The notes below the pieces were generated by a model. It was not told where the DNA came from and made no database searches. It worked only from the letters and a program-made list of their open reading frames with translations. From positions 1 through 19,573 of the forward strand of contig JAQGOE010000305.1 in NCBI GenBank assembly GCA_028293725.1: a stretch of DNA of 19,573 bases, written 5' to 3'. Shown here one piece after another: positions 8,271 to 15,471 of this stretch. The position numbers and the translations under genes are program-made. The stretch's first letter is position 1. Each line of letters begins with the position of its first letter. Source of the stretch: Gammaproteobacteria bacterium (GTDB taxonomy: Bacteria > Pseudomonadota > Gammaproteobacteria > Steroidobacterales > Steroidobacteraceae).

Positions 8271-8299
8271 GCCTGCAGCGCTCGAGGAGCGCTGCAGGC
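8271..8299 (-). terminator. Strong hairpin downstream of lipoprotein operon
   Basis: Perfect 13-bp stem: GCCTGCAGCGCTC (8271-8283) and GAGCGCTGCAGGC (8287-8299) around a 3-base loop. It is 11 bases beyond the stop codon of the 183-residue lipoprotein, the expected place for a 3' end. There is no following U-tract on the minus strand, so Rho-assisted termination or 3'-end protection is more likely than a textbook intrinsic terminator. Confidence 0.6.
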
Positions 8300-8310
8300 G
8301 TGCTGACAAT

Positions 8311-8862
8311 CTAGAGATTCAGCGTCGAAATATTCGTGATCGCCTGCTGAATATTGTCCTTGGCGGCGCCTTCGTTCGCGAGACGCAGGCGAGTGGTACC
8401 CGCGAACGCCGCGCTCGCGCTCGCCGTGTACGTGCTGGCGACGTTCTTGGTCCACACTGTCTTACCCGACGTTGTGTCGACCAGCGTGTAGTTGACTTCC
8501 ATTTTTACGGTCATCGAAAAACCCATCATGGGCTGATCGACTTTGCCGATGAATGCCGTCAGCTTGTAGTGACCGTTGGAGTCGGCCACCTTGGCGAACA
8601 GGCCGGATTGACTGATGGATTCGCTCAGGGCTTGAGCGAAGTTGGCGTTCGAGATCTGGGACGCGCCCATACTCGAAGTATCCTGGCCACCCACGACCGC
8701 CACGGAGACATCGGTGCTGCTCTTGTGAACCAGAGTCGCCGGTTGCGCGATCATCGCGTCCGACTTGGCGGCGGTGGCGCAGCCGGTCAGTTGCGAGGTC
8801 AGCGCTGCCAGGCCGAGGAGAGCTGCCATGCAGAGATTTGAGCTACCAACTCGGATCTTCAT
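8311..8862 (-). CDS. Predicted outer-membrane lipoprotein, 183 aa
   Basis: The N-terminus is a lipoprotein signal: positive start, hydrophobic stretch, then lipobox LTGC with the lipidated cysteine at residue 28. The +2 residue is alanine, so Lol sorting would send it to the outer membrane. The mature part has a two-part pattern: a VSVAVVGG strand and helix (SNANFAQALSESISQSGLF), then a beta-rich half with TLVDTTSGKTVWTKNV. This is reminiscent of small lipoproteins such as YajG, in which a short-lived strand/helix unit precedes a sheet, but I cannot place it in a named family. Its ATG overlaps the stop of the preceding lipoprotein gene (ATGA), so the two are translationally coupled and may form a complex. 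Function unknown. Confidence 0.82.
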   Translation of the reverse strand: MKIRVGSSNLCMAALLGLAALTSQLTGCATAAKSDAMIAQPATLVHKSSTDVSVAVVGGQDTSSMGASQISNANFAQALSESISQSGLFAKVADSNGHYKLTAFIGKVDQPMMGFSMTVKMEVNYTLVDTTSGKTVWTKNVASTYTASASAAFAGTTRLRLANEGAAKDNIQQAITNISTLNL

Positions 8863-9278
8863 TTGAAAATGACTCCCAATGTTTCTTCGACCATGCCTTG
8901 CGGCGACTTACGTTGTAGCGACGGCCGCATGACCTGTCCGTTTGCCAGGATCGCACCGGAGCTGCCGTCGCGGACCTGGATATCGAGCCGGATCATGTAC
9001 ATCGTGATGTCCCACATCCATCGATCGTTGTAGGTCACGATGGCATCGACGGGGGCGGGCGGCGTTTGCGCATCGCCGGAAGTACTTGTGAATCCCAACG
9101 CCACGAGCCTCGTGGCGATGAGCTTTTCGATGCCACGCTCGTCATCGGGCATCCGCACGACGTAAAACGACTTGAGTTTGCCGAGGTCGGCGTCCGGGGC
9201 GCGCACGGTATTCGTCGTCGCGCACGCGGTGAGCAACAAGACGGCGAGCCATACCCCAACCCGGGTTATTCGTTCCAT
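8859..9278 (-). CDS. Predicted outer-membrane lipoprotein, 139 aa
   Basis: Start chosen at ATG 9278 because an AGGGAGA Shine-Dalgarno lies about 7 bases upstream and the protein then begins with a lipoprotein signal (WLAVLLLTAC, lipidated cysteine 19). The open frame continues upstream to 9380, but that would place 34 unlikely residues ahead of the signal. The mature part starts with a KLKSFYVV strand, a helix (GIEKLIATRLVALGF) and a strand with DAIVTYNDRW. This resembles the layout of DUF4136-like lipoproteins; I treat that as a guess. The +2 residue alanine predicts outer-membrane location. It is followed by the 183-residue lipoprotein with a 4-base overlap. Function unknown. Confidence 0.8.
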   Translation of the reverse strand: MERITRVGVWLAVLLLTACATTNTVRAPDADLGKLKSFYVVRMPDDERGIEKLIATRLVALGFTSTSGDAQTPPAPVDAIVTYNDRWMWDITMYMIRLDIQVRDGSSGAILANGQVMRPSLQRKSPQGMVEETLGVIFK

Positions 9279-9334
9279 TCTCGATCTCCCTGGCGCTGCG
9301 CCTGCAGACGCCCCCCTGTCAGTGTTATCGAATA

Positions 9335-9354
9335 GCCTAAGCCTCAGCTTAAGC
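9335..9354. promoter_or_regulatory. Imperfect inverted repeat upstream of lipoprotein operon
   Basis: GCCTAAGC (9335-9342) and GCTTAAGC (9347-9354) are complementary at 7 of 8 positions around CTCA. The element is 57-76 bases before the lipoprotein start, in AT-richer DNA suited to a promoter. It could be an operator; no clear -35/-10 was identified. Confidence 0.3.
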
Positions 9355-9422
9355 ATATACGGCGCGCGGGAATCTCGCAATTTGGGGTATGCGAGGTCGA
9401 GGGATGCGGCTCCGTAGTGACG

Positions 9423-10346
9423 CTACGGCTTCGAGGCGGTGATGTATGCCGTGCGAATAGTCGTCAGCGCGCGTCCGGACTCCACCAGCGGGCGCATGAT
9501 TTCCTCGAAGTATTGTTGTTCTGGCGGGGTGAATTGTTGCGCGAGGATGTCGGTGAGTGCCGGGGCCCAGGGGTGGGGTGAGGTTTCCAGGAAGGTCTTC
9601 CAGGACGCGAGGTCGGCAGTACGCATGTCGATGTGCAGTTCCAGGTGGATCGGTGTGAAACCGGCCACCCGGGTTAATTCAAACAAGGTGCGCTCGGAGA
9701 AGTTCGCGATCGGGCTGGCGGCGAGTTTCTCGGGCGTGTCCGGAAACTGTGCGGCCTTCCAACGGTGCAGCAGCGGCCTGAAGCGATCGGTGGGCGCCGC
9801 CTGTTGGGGAGGCTCATCGACCATCTTTCTCAAGGCGCAGGCCGCGAACGCGTCATCCTGGAAAATGGGCTCGGCAAGCGAGATACGACCGCCCGGTTTC
9901 AGGATACGGAGAAACTCTCGCAGGGCGCCGCTCTTGTCGGCAACATAGGCGAGCACGGCCCGCGTCGTGACCACATCGACGGAAGAATCCGGGATGGCGC
10001 CGAGTTTGTCCGCGGCACATTCAATGAAGGTGCATTGCTCCCGCACGCCGCGCTCGGTCGCAAGCCCTTCGACATGACGGAGCAAGGGGGCGGAGATGTC
10101 GGTGAGAACGACGCGGAGGGATGGCCCGACGCGCTCGATGGCACGGAAGGCTACGAGACCTGTACCGGTGCCGATATCGGCTAGCGTCATGCCGGGTGCG
10201 AGCGCGGCACCATCCAGGACCCGGTTGGCGAAATCATCCAGGGTGCCGCGGATTTTCTGGTCGAAGGAGAGGTCGCCACCGTGACGCACGTGTAGCAACC
10301 ATCTCGACCACTCGTCCGAATCGGTACCGGGTTGAGTGTCAGTCAT
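9423..10346 (-). CDS. Class I SAM-dependent methyltransferase
   Basis: A 307-residue protein with the canonical SAM-binding order. Motif I is LADIGTGTG (55-63), an acidic strand end follows at D83 (VVLTDIS), motif II is DVVTTRAVLAYV (124-135), and the post-motif is RILKPGGRISLAEPI (147-161). This matches the Methyltransf_11/25 type that methylates small molecules. The C-terminal 140 residues form a helical cap (for example SERTLFELTRVAGF), which usually provides the acceptor pocket. Soluble, no signal. The substrate cannot be deduced. It lies upstream of the lipoprotein pair on the same strand with a 144-bp gap, so it is probably a separate unit, and it is divergent from the amine oxidase gene across 223 bp. 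Confidence 0.88.
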   Translation of the reverse strand: MTDTQPGTDSDEWSRWLLHVRHGGDLSFDQKIRGTLDDFANRVLDGAALAPGMTLADIGTGTGLVAFRAIERVGPSLRVVLTDISAPLLRHVEGLATERGVREQCTFIECAADKLGAIPDSSVDVVTTRAVLAYVADKSGALREFLRILKPGGRISLAEPIFQDDAFAACALRKMVDEPPQQAAPTDRFRPLLHRWKAAQFPDTPEKLAASPIANFSERTLFELTRVAGFTPIHLELHIDMRTADLASWKTFLETSPHPWAPALTDILAQQFTPPEQQYFEEIMRPLVESGRALTTIRTAYITASKP

Positions 10347-10537
10347 AACTTTTCGCGCCTCGCATTTGAGTTCAACGCCGCCAGTTTCTCACGAACTCGT
10401 TCCCATTCAGCCGATGTCGGGACGATAATCGAGAGCGCAGGCGACGCGGCAGCTCAACGGTAATCGCACGGCCGCTTGTCCACCCTTGATCCGTGTGCTA
10501 AGTCTACGCACTTGCTTTCCGTTGCGACGGCAGAGCT

Positions 10538-10559
10538 CAATCGAGGGGGGCTTCGATTG
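10538..10559 (+). promoter_or_regulatory. Inverted repeat just upstream of the amine oxidase start
   Basis: CAATCGA (10538-10544) and TCGATTG (10553-10559) are exact complements around an 8-base G-rich loop GGGGGGCT. The structure ends 10 bases before the ATG at 10570 and abuts the probable ribosome-binding stretch GCGGGG. It could be an operator, or an mRNA hairpin that influences initiation. Confidence 0.4.
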
Positions 10560-10569
10560 CGGGGTTACG

Positions 10570-12183
10570 ATGGAAAATGAGGGTGGTGGTGCTGCTTCGT
10601 TGAGCCGCCGCGAGCTGCTGGGCATGATCGGCGCGACCGCTGGTGCGGGCGCCATGTATCAGGCCATGAGCAGTCTCGGCTTTGCGGCGGAATCTCCCTA
10701 TCGGGGGCCGATCGATTTGCAAGGGACGCCGCGCGGCGCCTCGGTGCTGGTACTGGGCGCCGGGATGGCGGGCATGACCGCCGCTTACGAGCTGCGCAAC
10801 GCCGGCTACCAGGTGCAGGTGTTGGAATTCAACGGCCGCGCCGGTGGCCGCAACTGGAGCTTGCGTGGCGGTGACACCTACACGGAGCTCGGTGGGGCGA
10901 CCCAGCATTGCCAGTTCGATAAAGACCTTTATATCAATCCAGGCCCGTGGCGGATCCCGTACCACCACCGCGGCATGCTCACTTACTGCAAGCGGCTCGG
11001 CGTTCCGCTGGAAGCGTTCGTCCAGGTCAACTACAACGCGTATCTGCATAACAGTCGTGCGTTCGGCGGTAAGCCGCGGCGCTATCGCGAGATCAAAGCG
11101 GATTACCAGGGCCATGTGGCCGAGCTGTTGGCGAAGGCCACTCAACAGAGTGCCCTCGATGCCTCGGTGAGCAAGGAGGATCGGGAGAAACTTCTCGAGT
11201 CGCTGCAGGCGTGGGGCGCGCTCGACAGAAACTACTCGTACGTCGCCAGCAGTTCGAGCAGCGAGCGACGTGGTTACCTGAAGCATCCGGGAGGCGGACT
11301 GACCGCCCGCCCGATTCCTTCCGAGCCGATCGGCTTAGGCGACATCCTGGATTCGCGGCTGTGGGAAGGTATTCCGATCGGTGATGACTTCGACATGCAG
11401 ACGGCGTTGTTCCAGCCGGTGGGCGGAATGGGCCGTGTCGGTGAGGCGTTCGGTCGCGAGCTCGGCCCGTTGATTCGCTACAACTCCAAAGTGATCCAGA
11501 TCCAACAGGACGAGCACGGTGTCACCGCCACCTATGAAGACACCGGCAATCCCGGAACGAAGCTCACCGCCAAGGCAGATTGGTGCGTGTGTACGATTCC
11601 GCTGCCGATCCTCGCGCAGATCCCGATGAACGTCGGTCCGTCGCTGGCCGCGGCGATCGGGGCGGTACCGTACGCCTCGGCTGTCAAAGTCGGCTTGCAG
11701 TTCAAGCGCCGCTTCTGGGAGGAGGATGATCATATCTACGGCGGCATCAGCTACACCGACCTGCCTATTACCAACATCGGCTACCCGAATTACGGCTATC
11801 ACAGTGGCGGCAAGGGTGTACTGCTGGGCGCCTACATCTGGGGTCGCAATGCGATGGAATTCACTGCAATGGCTCCGCAGGACCGTGTGATGAAAGCCGT
11901 GGAATATGGAAGTCAGATCCACTCGCAATACCCCAAGGAATTCGAAAACGGCGTCGCCATGGCATGGCATCGCTCGCCCTTTACCATGGGCTGCTTTGGG
12001 ATTTGGACCACGGCTACGCGTGCCAAACATTACGATGACCTGTGTCGGATTGATGGGCGCATTGCGCTTGCCGGTGAGCACGCATCCTTCATAGGTGGTT
12101 GGCAGGAAGGCGCGGTCACGTCAGCACTGGATGCGATCGAGCGGGTGCATAAGCTCGCCGTGGCGCAGGGGGGCAAGGCATGA
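10570..12183 (+). CDS. Tat-exported flavin monoamine oxidase-type dehydrogenase
   Basis: A 537-residue flavoprotein of the amine oxidase family. It starts with a twin-arginine signal (SRRELLGMIG, 12-21, followed by a mild hydrophobic stretch), so it is exported folded with FAD to the periplasm. The dinucleotide fold is VLVLGAGMAGMTAAYEL (59-75), with the ribose-binding glutamate in QVLEFNGRAGGR (84-94). The C-terminal FAD contact is GEHASFIGGWQEGA (502-515), diagnostic of the family. The open frame extends 28 codons upstream, but ATG 10570 places the Tat motif correctly. The stop overlaps the start of a c-type cytochrome gene (ATGA), which suggests electrons go to cytochrome c rather than oxygen, as described for the nicotine enzyme NicA2 and its partner CycN. 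The amine substrate is unknown. Confidence 0.9.
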   Translation: MENEGGGAASLSRRELLGMIGATAGAGAMYQAMSSLGFAAESPYRGPIDLQGTPRGASVLVLGAGMAGMTAAYELRNAGYQVQVLEFNGRAGGRNWSLRGGDTYTELGGATQHCQFDKDLYINPGPWRIPYHHRGMLTYCKRLGVPLEAFVQVNYNAYLHNSRAFGGKPRRYREIKADYQGHVAELLAKATQQSALDASVSKEDREKLLESLQAWGALDRNYSYVASSSSSERRGYLKHPGGGLTARPIPSEPIGLGDILDSRLWEGIPIGDDFDMQTALFQPVGGMGRVGEAFGRELGPLIRYNSKVIQIQQDEHGVTATYEDTGNPGTKLTAKADWCVCTIPLPILAQIPMNVGPSLAAAIGAVPYASAVKVGLQFKRRFWEEDDHIYGGISYTDLPITNIGYPNYGYHSGGKGVLLGAYIWGRNAMEFTAMAPQDRVMKAVEYGSQIHSQYPKEFENGVAMAWHRSPFTMGCFGIWTTATRAKHYDDLCRIDGRIALAGEHASFIGGWQEGAVTSALDAIERVHKLAVAQGGKA

Positions 12184-12617
12184 GGTGGCTGCTCACAGTG
12201 CCGTTGGTCTTTGCGGCCGCCATCGCTTGCGCGGCCGATGCCGCTTTCGCTCCGAAAGCGGTGGTCGACAGTGCCAAGGGCGCGGAAGTTTATGGACACG
12301 TTTGCCAGGGTTGCCACATGCCGCAAGGGGTGGGCGCTGTCGGCGCGGGTCATTATCCGAAGCTCGCGGGCGATCGCGCGCTGGCATCCTGGCAGTATGT
12401 CGCGATGACTGTAGTTGGCGGCCGCAACGGCATGCCGCCGTTCGGACTACCGGTCGATGGGCAGATGGACGTCTTCGCGGCCGCGTATCTGAGCGACGAG
12501 CAAATCGCTGACGTGGTCAATTACGTCCGCGGTCACTTTGGCAACAAGTACAAGGACAAAGTGACCGCCAGTCAGATCGCGAGCCTGCCGCATCCGGGGG
12601 TCGTTGCCGCGCATTGA
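12180..12617 (+). CDS. Periplasmic monoheme cytochrome c
   Basis: A 145-residue protein with a Sec signal peptide (hydrophobic residues 3-18, ending near CAADAAFA) and a single heme-attachment site CQGCH at 42-46. Methionine in the NGMPPFG loop (Met85) is the likely sixth ligand. Helices with SDEQIADVVNYVRGHFG (105-121) close the class I fold. Its start overlaps the stop of the amine oxidase gene by four bases, and a G-rich stretch with AAGG just upstream can serve as ribosome-binding site. The context says it is the electron acceptor of that flavoenzyme, relaying electrons to the respiratory chain. No regulatory element of its own is needed. Identification as cytochrome c is secure; the partnership is inferred. 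Confidence 0.92.
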   Translation: MRWLLTVPLVFAAAIACAADAAFAPKAVVDSAKGAEVYGHVCQGCHMPQGVGAVGAGHYPKLAGDRALASWQYVAMTVVGGRNGMPPFGLPVDGQMDVFAAAYLSDEQIADVVNYVRGHFGNKYKDKVTASQIASLPHPGVVAAH

Positions 12618-12638
12618 GTCCGGGCGGCGCGGCCAGCG

Positions 12639-12668
12639 TTGACGCCGGCTCTACGGTTAGCCTATACT
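12639..12668 (+). promoter_or_regulatory. Sigma70-like promoter of the small membrane protein gene
   Basis: TTGACG (12639-12644) and TATACT (12663-12668) are separated by 18 bases, close to the vegetative consensus. Transcription would start near 12675, about 30 bases before the ATG at 12705. The -10 box runs directly into a perfect palindrome. Confidence 0.65.
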
Positions 12669-12679
12669 TACGGTAAGTA
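12665..12679. promoter_or_regulatory. 15-bp perfect palindrome over -10/start site: probable operator
   Basis: TACTTAC-G-GTAAGTA is a perfect odd-length palindrome overlapping the -10 box and predicted transcription start. A further half-site ACTTACG recurs at 12683-12689, 17 bases after the first (12666-12672). Occupancy would block RNA polymerase, so a repressor of TetR or similar dimeric type is likely. No candidate regulator gene is in the window. Confidence 0.6.
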
Positions 12680-12704
12680 GTAACTTACGAGTGTGGGTAT
12701 TGCC

Positions 12705-13151
12705 ATGAATGCGAGGCTCTTTCTGCGAGGCGCCGCCGTGATCACCCTGCTACTGACGGTGGGCCATGTGTTGGGGAGTCCATGGACTCCCGTGCACACC
12801 CCGCCGGGTCTCGCGGTTGTCACCGCCATGAAGTCCTATCGCTTCCCCGCCATGGGGTTCGAGCGGACCTACTACGAGTTTTATATCGGGTTTGGCTGGC
12901 TGTTGGGCGCGTACGCGGCCGCGCATGCCGTGATTTTCTGGCAGCTTGCCGGTTTGTCGAGCCAGTTTCCCGGGAAACTGCGTCCGGTCGTGGCCGTGTT
13001 ATGTCTCGAGGCCGTGTGCGCGGCCCTGTTGGAATGGAAGTTTCTTTTCTGGGCCCCCATCGTGTTCTCCGCAGCCACTGCGGCGTGCCTCGCAGTGGCA
13101 TGGAGGTTGATGCGGCCGGGCACGGCGGCGCTGGGTGCGACGGTCGCCTGA
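12705..13151 (+). CDS. Small four-helix inner-membrane protein
   Basis: A 148-residue hydrophobic protein with four probable transmembrane helices at about 7-24, 58-80, 93-110 and 113-135. A periplasmic-type loop between the first two carries HTPPGLAVV and the distinctive RTYYEFYIGFGW (54-65). ATG 12705 is preferred over an in-frame GTG 12 bases upstream because it puts the first helix near the N-terminus. It resembles small membrane proteins with a YxxFYxGFG-like signature (I am reminded of the LIC_13387 type), but no function is established. It has its own promoter and operator, so it is regulated separately from the upstream amine oxidase/cytochrome pair. The stop is 10 bp from the convergent peptidase gene. 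Confidence 0.8.
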   Translation: MNARLFLRGAAVITLLLTVGHVLGSPWTPVHTPPGLAVVTAMKSYRFPAMGFERTYYEFYIGFGWLLGAYAAAHAVIFWQLAGLSSQFPGKLRPVVAVLCLEAVCAALLEWKFLFWAPIVFSAATAACLAVAWRLMRPGTAALGATVA

Positions 13152-13161
13152 CACAGGCGGA

Positions 13162-14577
13162 TCACGGCGCGCCGGCCGCGCTGAAAGCCTTCATCAAACG
13201 GTAGCTGAATTCCCCGCCTTCCGCGAAGAGAGTGGCTTTGATCCGCTCATCCTGGCCGTGCGCGCGCATGTCCTCGAGGTCGAAGAAGTTCGAGGCCGCA
13301 CCGTAGCTCGGCATGCCGGCCGCGCGGGTGTACTTCGAATCCGACGCGCCGGCATCCATGCTCGGCATCACCGTCAGTCCCGGCCACATCGAGTGCACCA
13401 CTCGGTCGTAGACCGCCATGATCGCGGCGCTCGGCGGCGATTCCGGACTCGGGGTCGCGGCCCGGGTAATGGTCAGTTTCAGCGCCGGGTCGGCGAGCAC
13501 TCGCTCCAGCGCGGCCTTGGTTTGCTCCTGGGTATCTCCAGGCAACATCCGGCACTGAATGGTGGCACGCGCTCGCTGCGGCAGAGCATTTTCGGCGTGT
13601 CCGGCTTCCAGTATGGTCGCTACGCAAGTCGTCCGCACCTGCGCGTTGTCTGTTGGGTCGGACGCCAGGCGCTCTGCGGCGGTCGTATCCCCGGTGCCGA
13701 CGGCACGCATGTCAGCCTGTCGGGCACCCGACTCGAACTGCGCCTGGCGCGCATAAAATGCACGCACCGTGTCGGTCAATTGAATCGGAAATTGGTAGAC
13801 GGCCAACCGATCCAATCCGGCCGTCAGCGCATAGATGGCGTTGTCGGGGCGTGGCTCGGAACTGTGGCCGCCTTTGTTGGTCGCCTCGGCCGCGAACGTG
13901 ACATACGATTTCTCGCTGGTCTGCACACCATAGAAAGCTCGCCGGCCGCCGCGAAACGCGCCGGTCCCCGAGTCCGGATTCAGGACCAGTCCCGCATCGA
14001 TCAGATCGCGATGGGTGCGAACCAGCCAACCCGCCCCTTCGTCGCCACCCGCCTCCTCATCGGCCGTGAAAGCCACGATGATGTCGCGGGCGGGCACGTA
14101 CGCTTCCCGTTTCAGTCTGAGCAGTGCCGCGGCGACATTGGCGTCCTCGCCCTTCATGTCCAGGCTGCCACGACCGTAGATCCAGCCGTCCTTTTCAGTC
14201 AGTGCGAATGGCGGAACACTCCAGTCCTCGGGTTTTGCAGCCACCACATCGAGATGGCAGAGGTAGAGCAGCGGCTTGCCCTTTCCATGTCCTTTAAGTG
14301 TGACAATCAGGTTCGACTGCGTTGGGTTGGCGGGATTGGCCACCACAACGAGGTTCGCCGCGGGAAATCCCGCGGCCAGGAAGCGGGTACGCAGGGCGTC
14401 GACCGCTGCCGCAGTGCCTTTCTCGTAAGTTGTATCGATAGAGAGCAACTCGCCGAGGATCGTCCTGGCGTCGCCGGAAGGGTTCGTCGCGCCTGAAGGA
14501 TTCGTCGCGCCAGCGGCCACCGATGCACAGACGCTCAGTAATCCTGCTCCGAGCAGGCCTAGTGTGACTTTGGACAT
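13162..14577 (-). CDS. Secreted M20-family metallopeptidase
   Basis: A 471-residue zinc hydrolase of the M20 (ArgE/DapE/carboxypeptidase) type. Metal and catalytic residues are visible: H108 and D110 in YLCHLDVV, bridging D140 in GRGSLDMKG, catalytic E174 with E175 in TADEEAGG, D202 in NPDSG, and the C-terminal H440 in MRAHGQDER. A dimerisation-domain insert starts near KSYVTF. The start at ATG 14577 follows an excellent GGGGGAG Shine-Dalgarno; the frame extends a further 23 codons, but those would precede the signal. Residues 1-23 form a signal peptide, so it acts in the periplasm, probably on peptides or N-acyl amino acids. A sixfold NPSG-type duplication (ATNPSG twice, 24-35) sits just after the cleavage region. 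It is last in a minus-strand series, 38 bp after trmO. Confidence 0.9.
   Translation of the reverse strand: MSKVTLGLLGAGLLSVCASVAAGATNPSGATNPSGDARTILGELLSIDTTYEKGTAAAVDALRTRFLAAGFPAANLVVVANPANPTQSNLIVTLKGHGKGKPLLYLCHLDVVAAKPEDWSVPPFALTEKDGWIYGRGSLDMKGEDANVAAALLRLKREAYVPARDIIVAFTADEEAGGDEGAGWLVRTHRDLIDAGLVLNPDSGTGAFRGGRRAFYGVQTSEKSYVTFAAEATNKGGHSSEPRPDNAIYALTAGLDRLAVYQFPIQLTDTVRAFYARQAQFESGARQADMRAVGTGDTTAAERLASDPTDNAQVRTTCVATILEAGHAENALPQRARATIQCRMLPGDTQEQTKAALERVLADPALKLTITRAATPSPESPPSAAIMAVYDRVVHSMWPGLTVMPSMDAGASDSKYTRAAGMPSYGAASNFFDLEDMRAHGQDERIKATLFAEGGEFSYRLMKAFSAAGAP
14473..14508. repeat. 18-bp tandem duplication at the mature N-terminus of the peptidase
   Basis: Two adjacent 18-base units (14473-14490 and 14491-14508) match at 16 of 18 positions and share GTTCGTCGC or ATTCGTCGC endings. 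They encode ATNPSG twice, directly after the signal peptide. Slippage in a tolerated linker is the simplest explanation. Confidence 0.8.
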
Positions 14578-14615
14578 TCGCTCCCCCTTTTTTTGAGTTG
14601 TCTGACTTAGGAACA

Positions 14616-15464
14616 TTACACCACGACCTTCCGTTCGCGTGGCCACATCGCAAGGAATTCGCGATGCTGCCGGTGGGATTCATCATCTCCACCCGCGGCC
14701 AGTTGCGAGTCGCGAAATCCGGAGTTGATCTCGAGTACACGGACGTCGCGCCCGATGGCGGTGAAACGTACGCGCCATTCTTTGACTGACAGCTGCATCC
14801 AGTCGCCGATACGGCGAATGCGGCGGTAGGGATGGGAAGTGGGGCCGAGGGCGAGGGTGGCTTGGATACGCTCACGGATTGCGAGTCCCGTGTGAGCTTC
14901 GATCCACGCTGCCTGCTCGGTCGCGAGGGCCTCAAACTGCACGAGGTAGGCGCTCACCGGGTCGGCAGGTTGCGAAGACGTGCCCGCGCGCGCCGCATCC
15001 TCCAACCAGCCGGTTCCGGCACCGGGATGCGCATCGGTGTAAGCGACATAGGGCTTGAGGTCGAGTACCGGAGTGCCGTCGAGCATATCCGTGTCGCTGA
15101 TGTGAAGGACCAATCCTTCGACCCGCTCCAGGCGTACGACGGACATTCCGAGCGGATTCGGCCGGTGCGGTGAGCGAGTTGCGAATACCCCCTTGCGGCC
15201 GGTCGTGCTTCGAGGCGGGAGTACCTTGGGGCGCCAGCCCGGATTCAGATGAAACCAGAAGATGACCCAGATCAACTCCCAGCGCTCGAGGTCCTCCAGC
15301 GCGTGCTCGAAGTTACGACCCGGCAGCAGCTCGATTCGAGCCTGCGTGCCAACCGCGGCCTGCGGTTGCCGCGCGGCTTCCACTTTGGTTGCCAGTGAGC
15401 TCCGCAGGAAGCCGATGGGATCGAGTGTGAGACGAGGAGGGAAATCGGGCGGGCCGGCGCTCAT
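14616..15464 (-). CDS. trmO: tRNA (N6-threonylcarbamoyladenosine(37)-N6)-methyltransferase TrmO
   Basis: A 282-residue protein of the TsaA/YaeB/VirR (TrmO) family, which uses SAM to methylate t6A37 in tRNAs reading ACY codons. The family signature is FATRSPHRPNPLG (94-106), followed by DMLDGTPVLDLKPY (126-139) and the start region LTLDPIGFLRS (12-22). Residues 1-150 are the beta-barrel SAM domain. About 130 further residues form the C-terminal tRNA-interacting part (SHPYRRI, VKEWRVRF). It is longer than the E. coli enzyme (about 235 residues). It begins 7 bp after the acetyltransferase stop, and the peptidase gene follows 38 bp later, so it is embedded in an apparent operon of unrelated functions. 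No strong ribosome-binding site, which supports coupling to the upstream gene. Confidence 0.92.
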   Translation of the reverse strand: MSAGPPDFPPRLTLDPIGFLRSSLATKVEAARQPQAAVGTQARIELLPGRNFEHALEDLERWELIWVIFWFHLNPGWRPKVLPPRSTTGRKGVFATRSPHRPNPLGMSVVRLERVEGLVLHISDTDMLDGTPVLDLKPYVAYTDAHPGAGTGWLEDAARAGTSSQPADPVSAYLVQFEALATEQAAWIEAHTGLAIRERIQATLALGPTSHPYRRIRRIGDWMQLSVKEWRVRFTAIGRDVRVLEINSGFRDSQLAAGGDDESHRQHREFLAMWPRERKVVV

Positions 15465-15471
15465 GCCACTA

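Larger units (their letters stand above)
7867..8310. other. Gene-free upstream region of the receptor gene (444 bp)
   Basis: No credible coding frame: a minus-strand frame through it (7883-8455) overlaps the lipoprotein gene and has no protein-like character. The region contains an inverted repeat at 8148-8174, three direct repeats at 8198-8257, and a strong hairpin at 8271-8299. It should hold the receptor promoter and a long 5' leader, but I could not pick a convincing -35/-10 pair. Immediately before the receptor ATG there is only a weak purine stretch (AGGGACGGA). Confidence 0.6.

Noticed and set aside
7883..8455. 190-residue minus-strand frame through the receptor leader
   Set aside because: Overlaps the lipoprotein gene out of frame; composition is low in hydrophobic residues and lacks any domain.
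9279..9380. 34-codon extension of the smaller lipoprotein
   Set aside because: The lipobox requires a short n-region, and an AGGGAGA ribosome-binding site precedes ATG 9278.
10486..10569. 28-codon N-terminal extension of the amine oxidase
   Set aside because: It would bury the twin-arginine signal; ATG 10570 gives a normal Tat n-region.
13135..14496. 453-residue plus-strand open frame
   Set aside because: It is antisense to the M20 peptidase, which has all metal ligands and a strong ribosome-binding site. The plus-strand translation is arginine/glycine/valine-rich with no motif, as expected for an antisense frame in GC-rich DNA.
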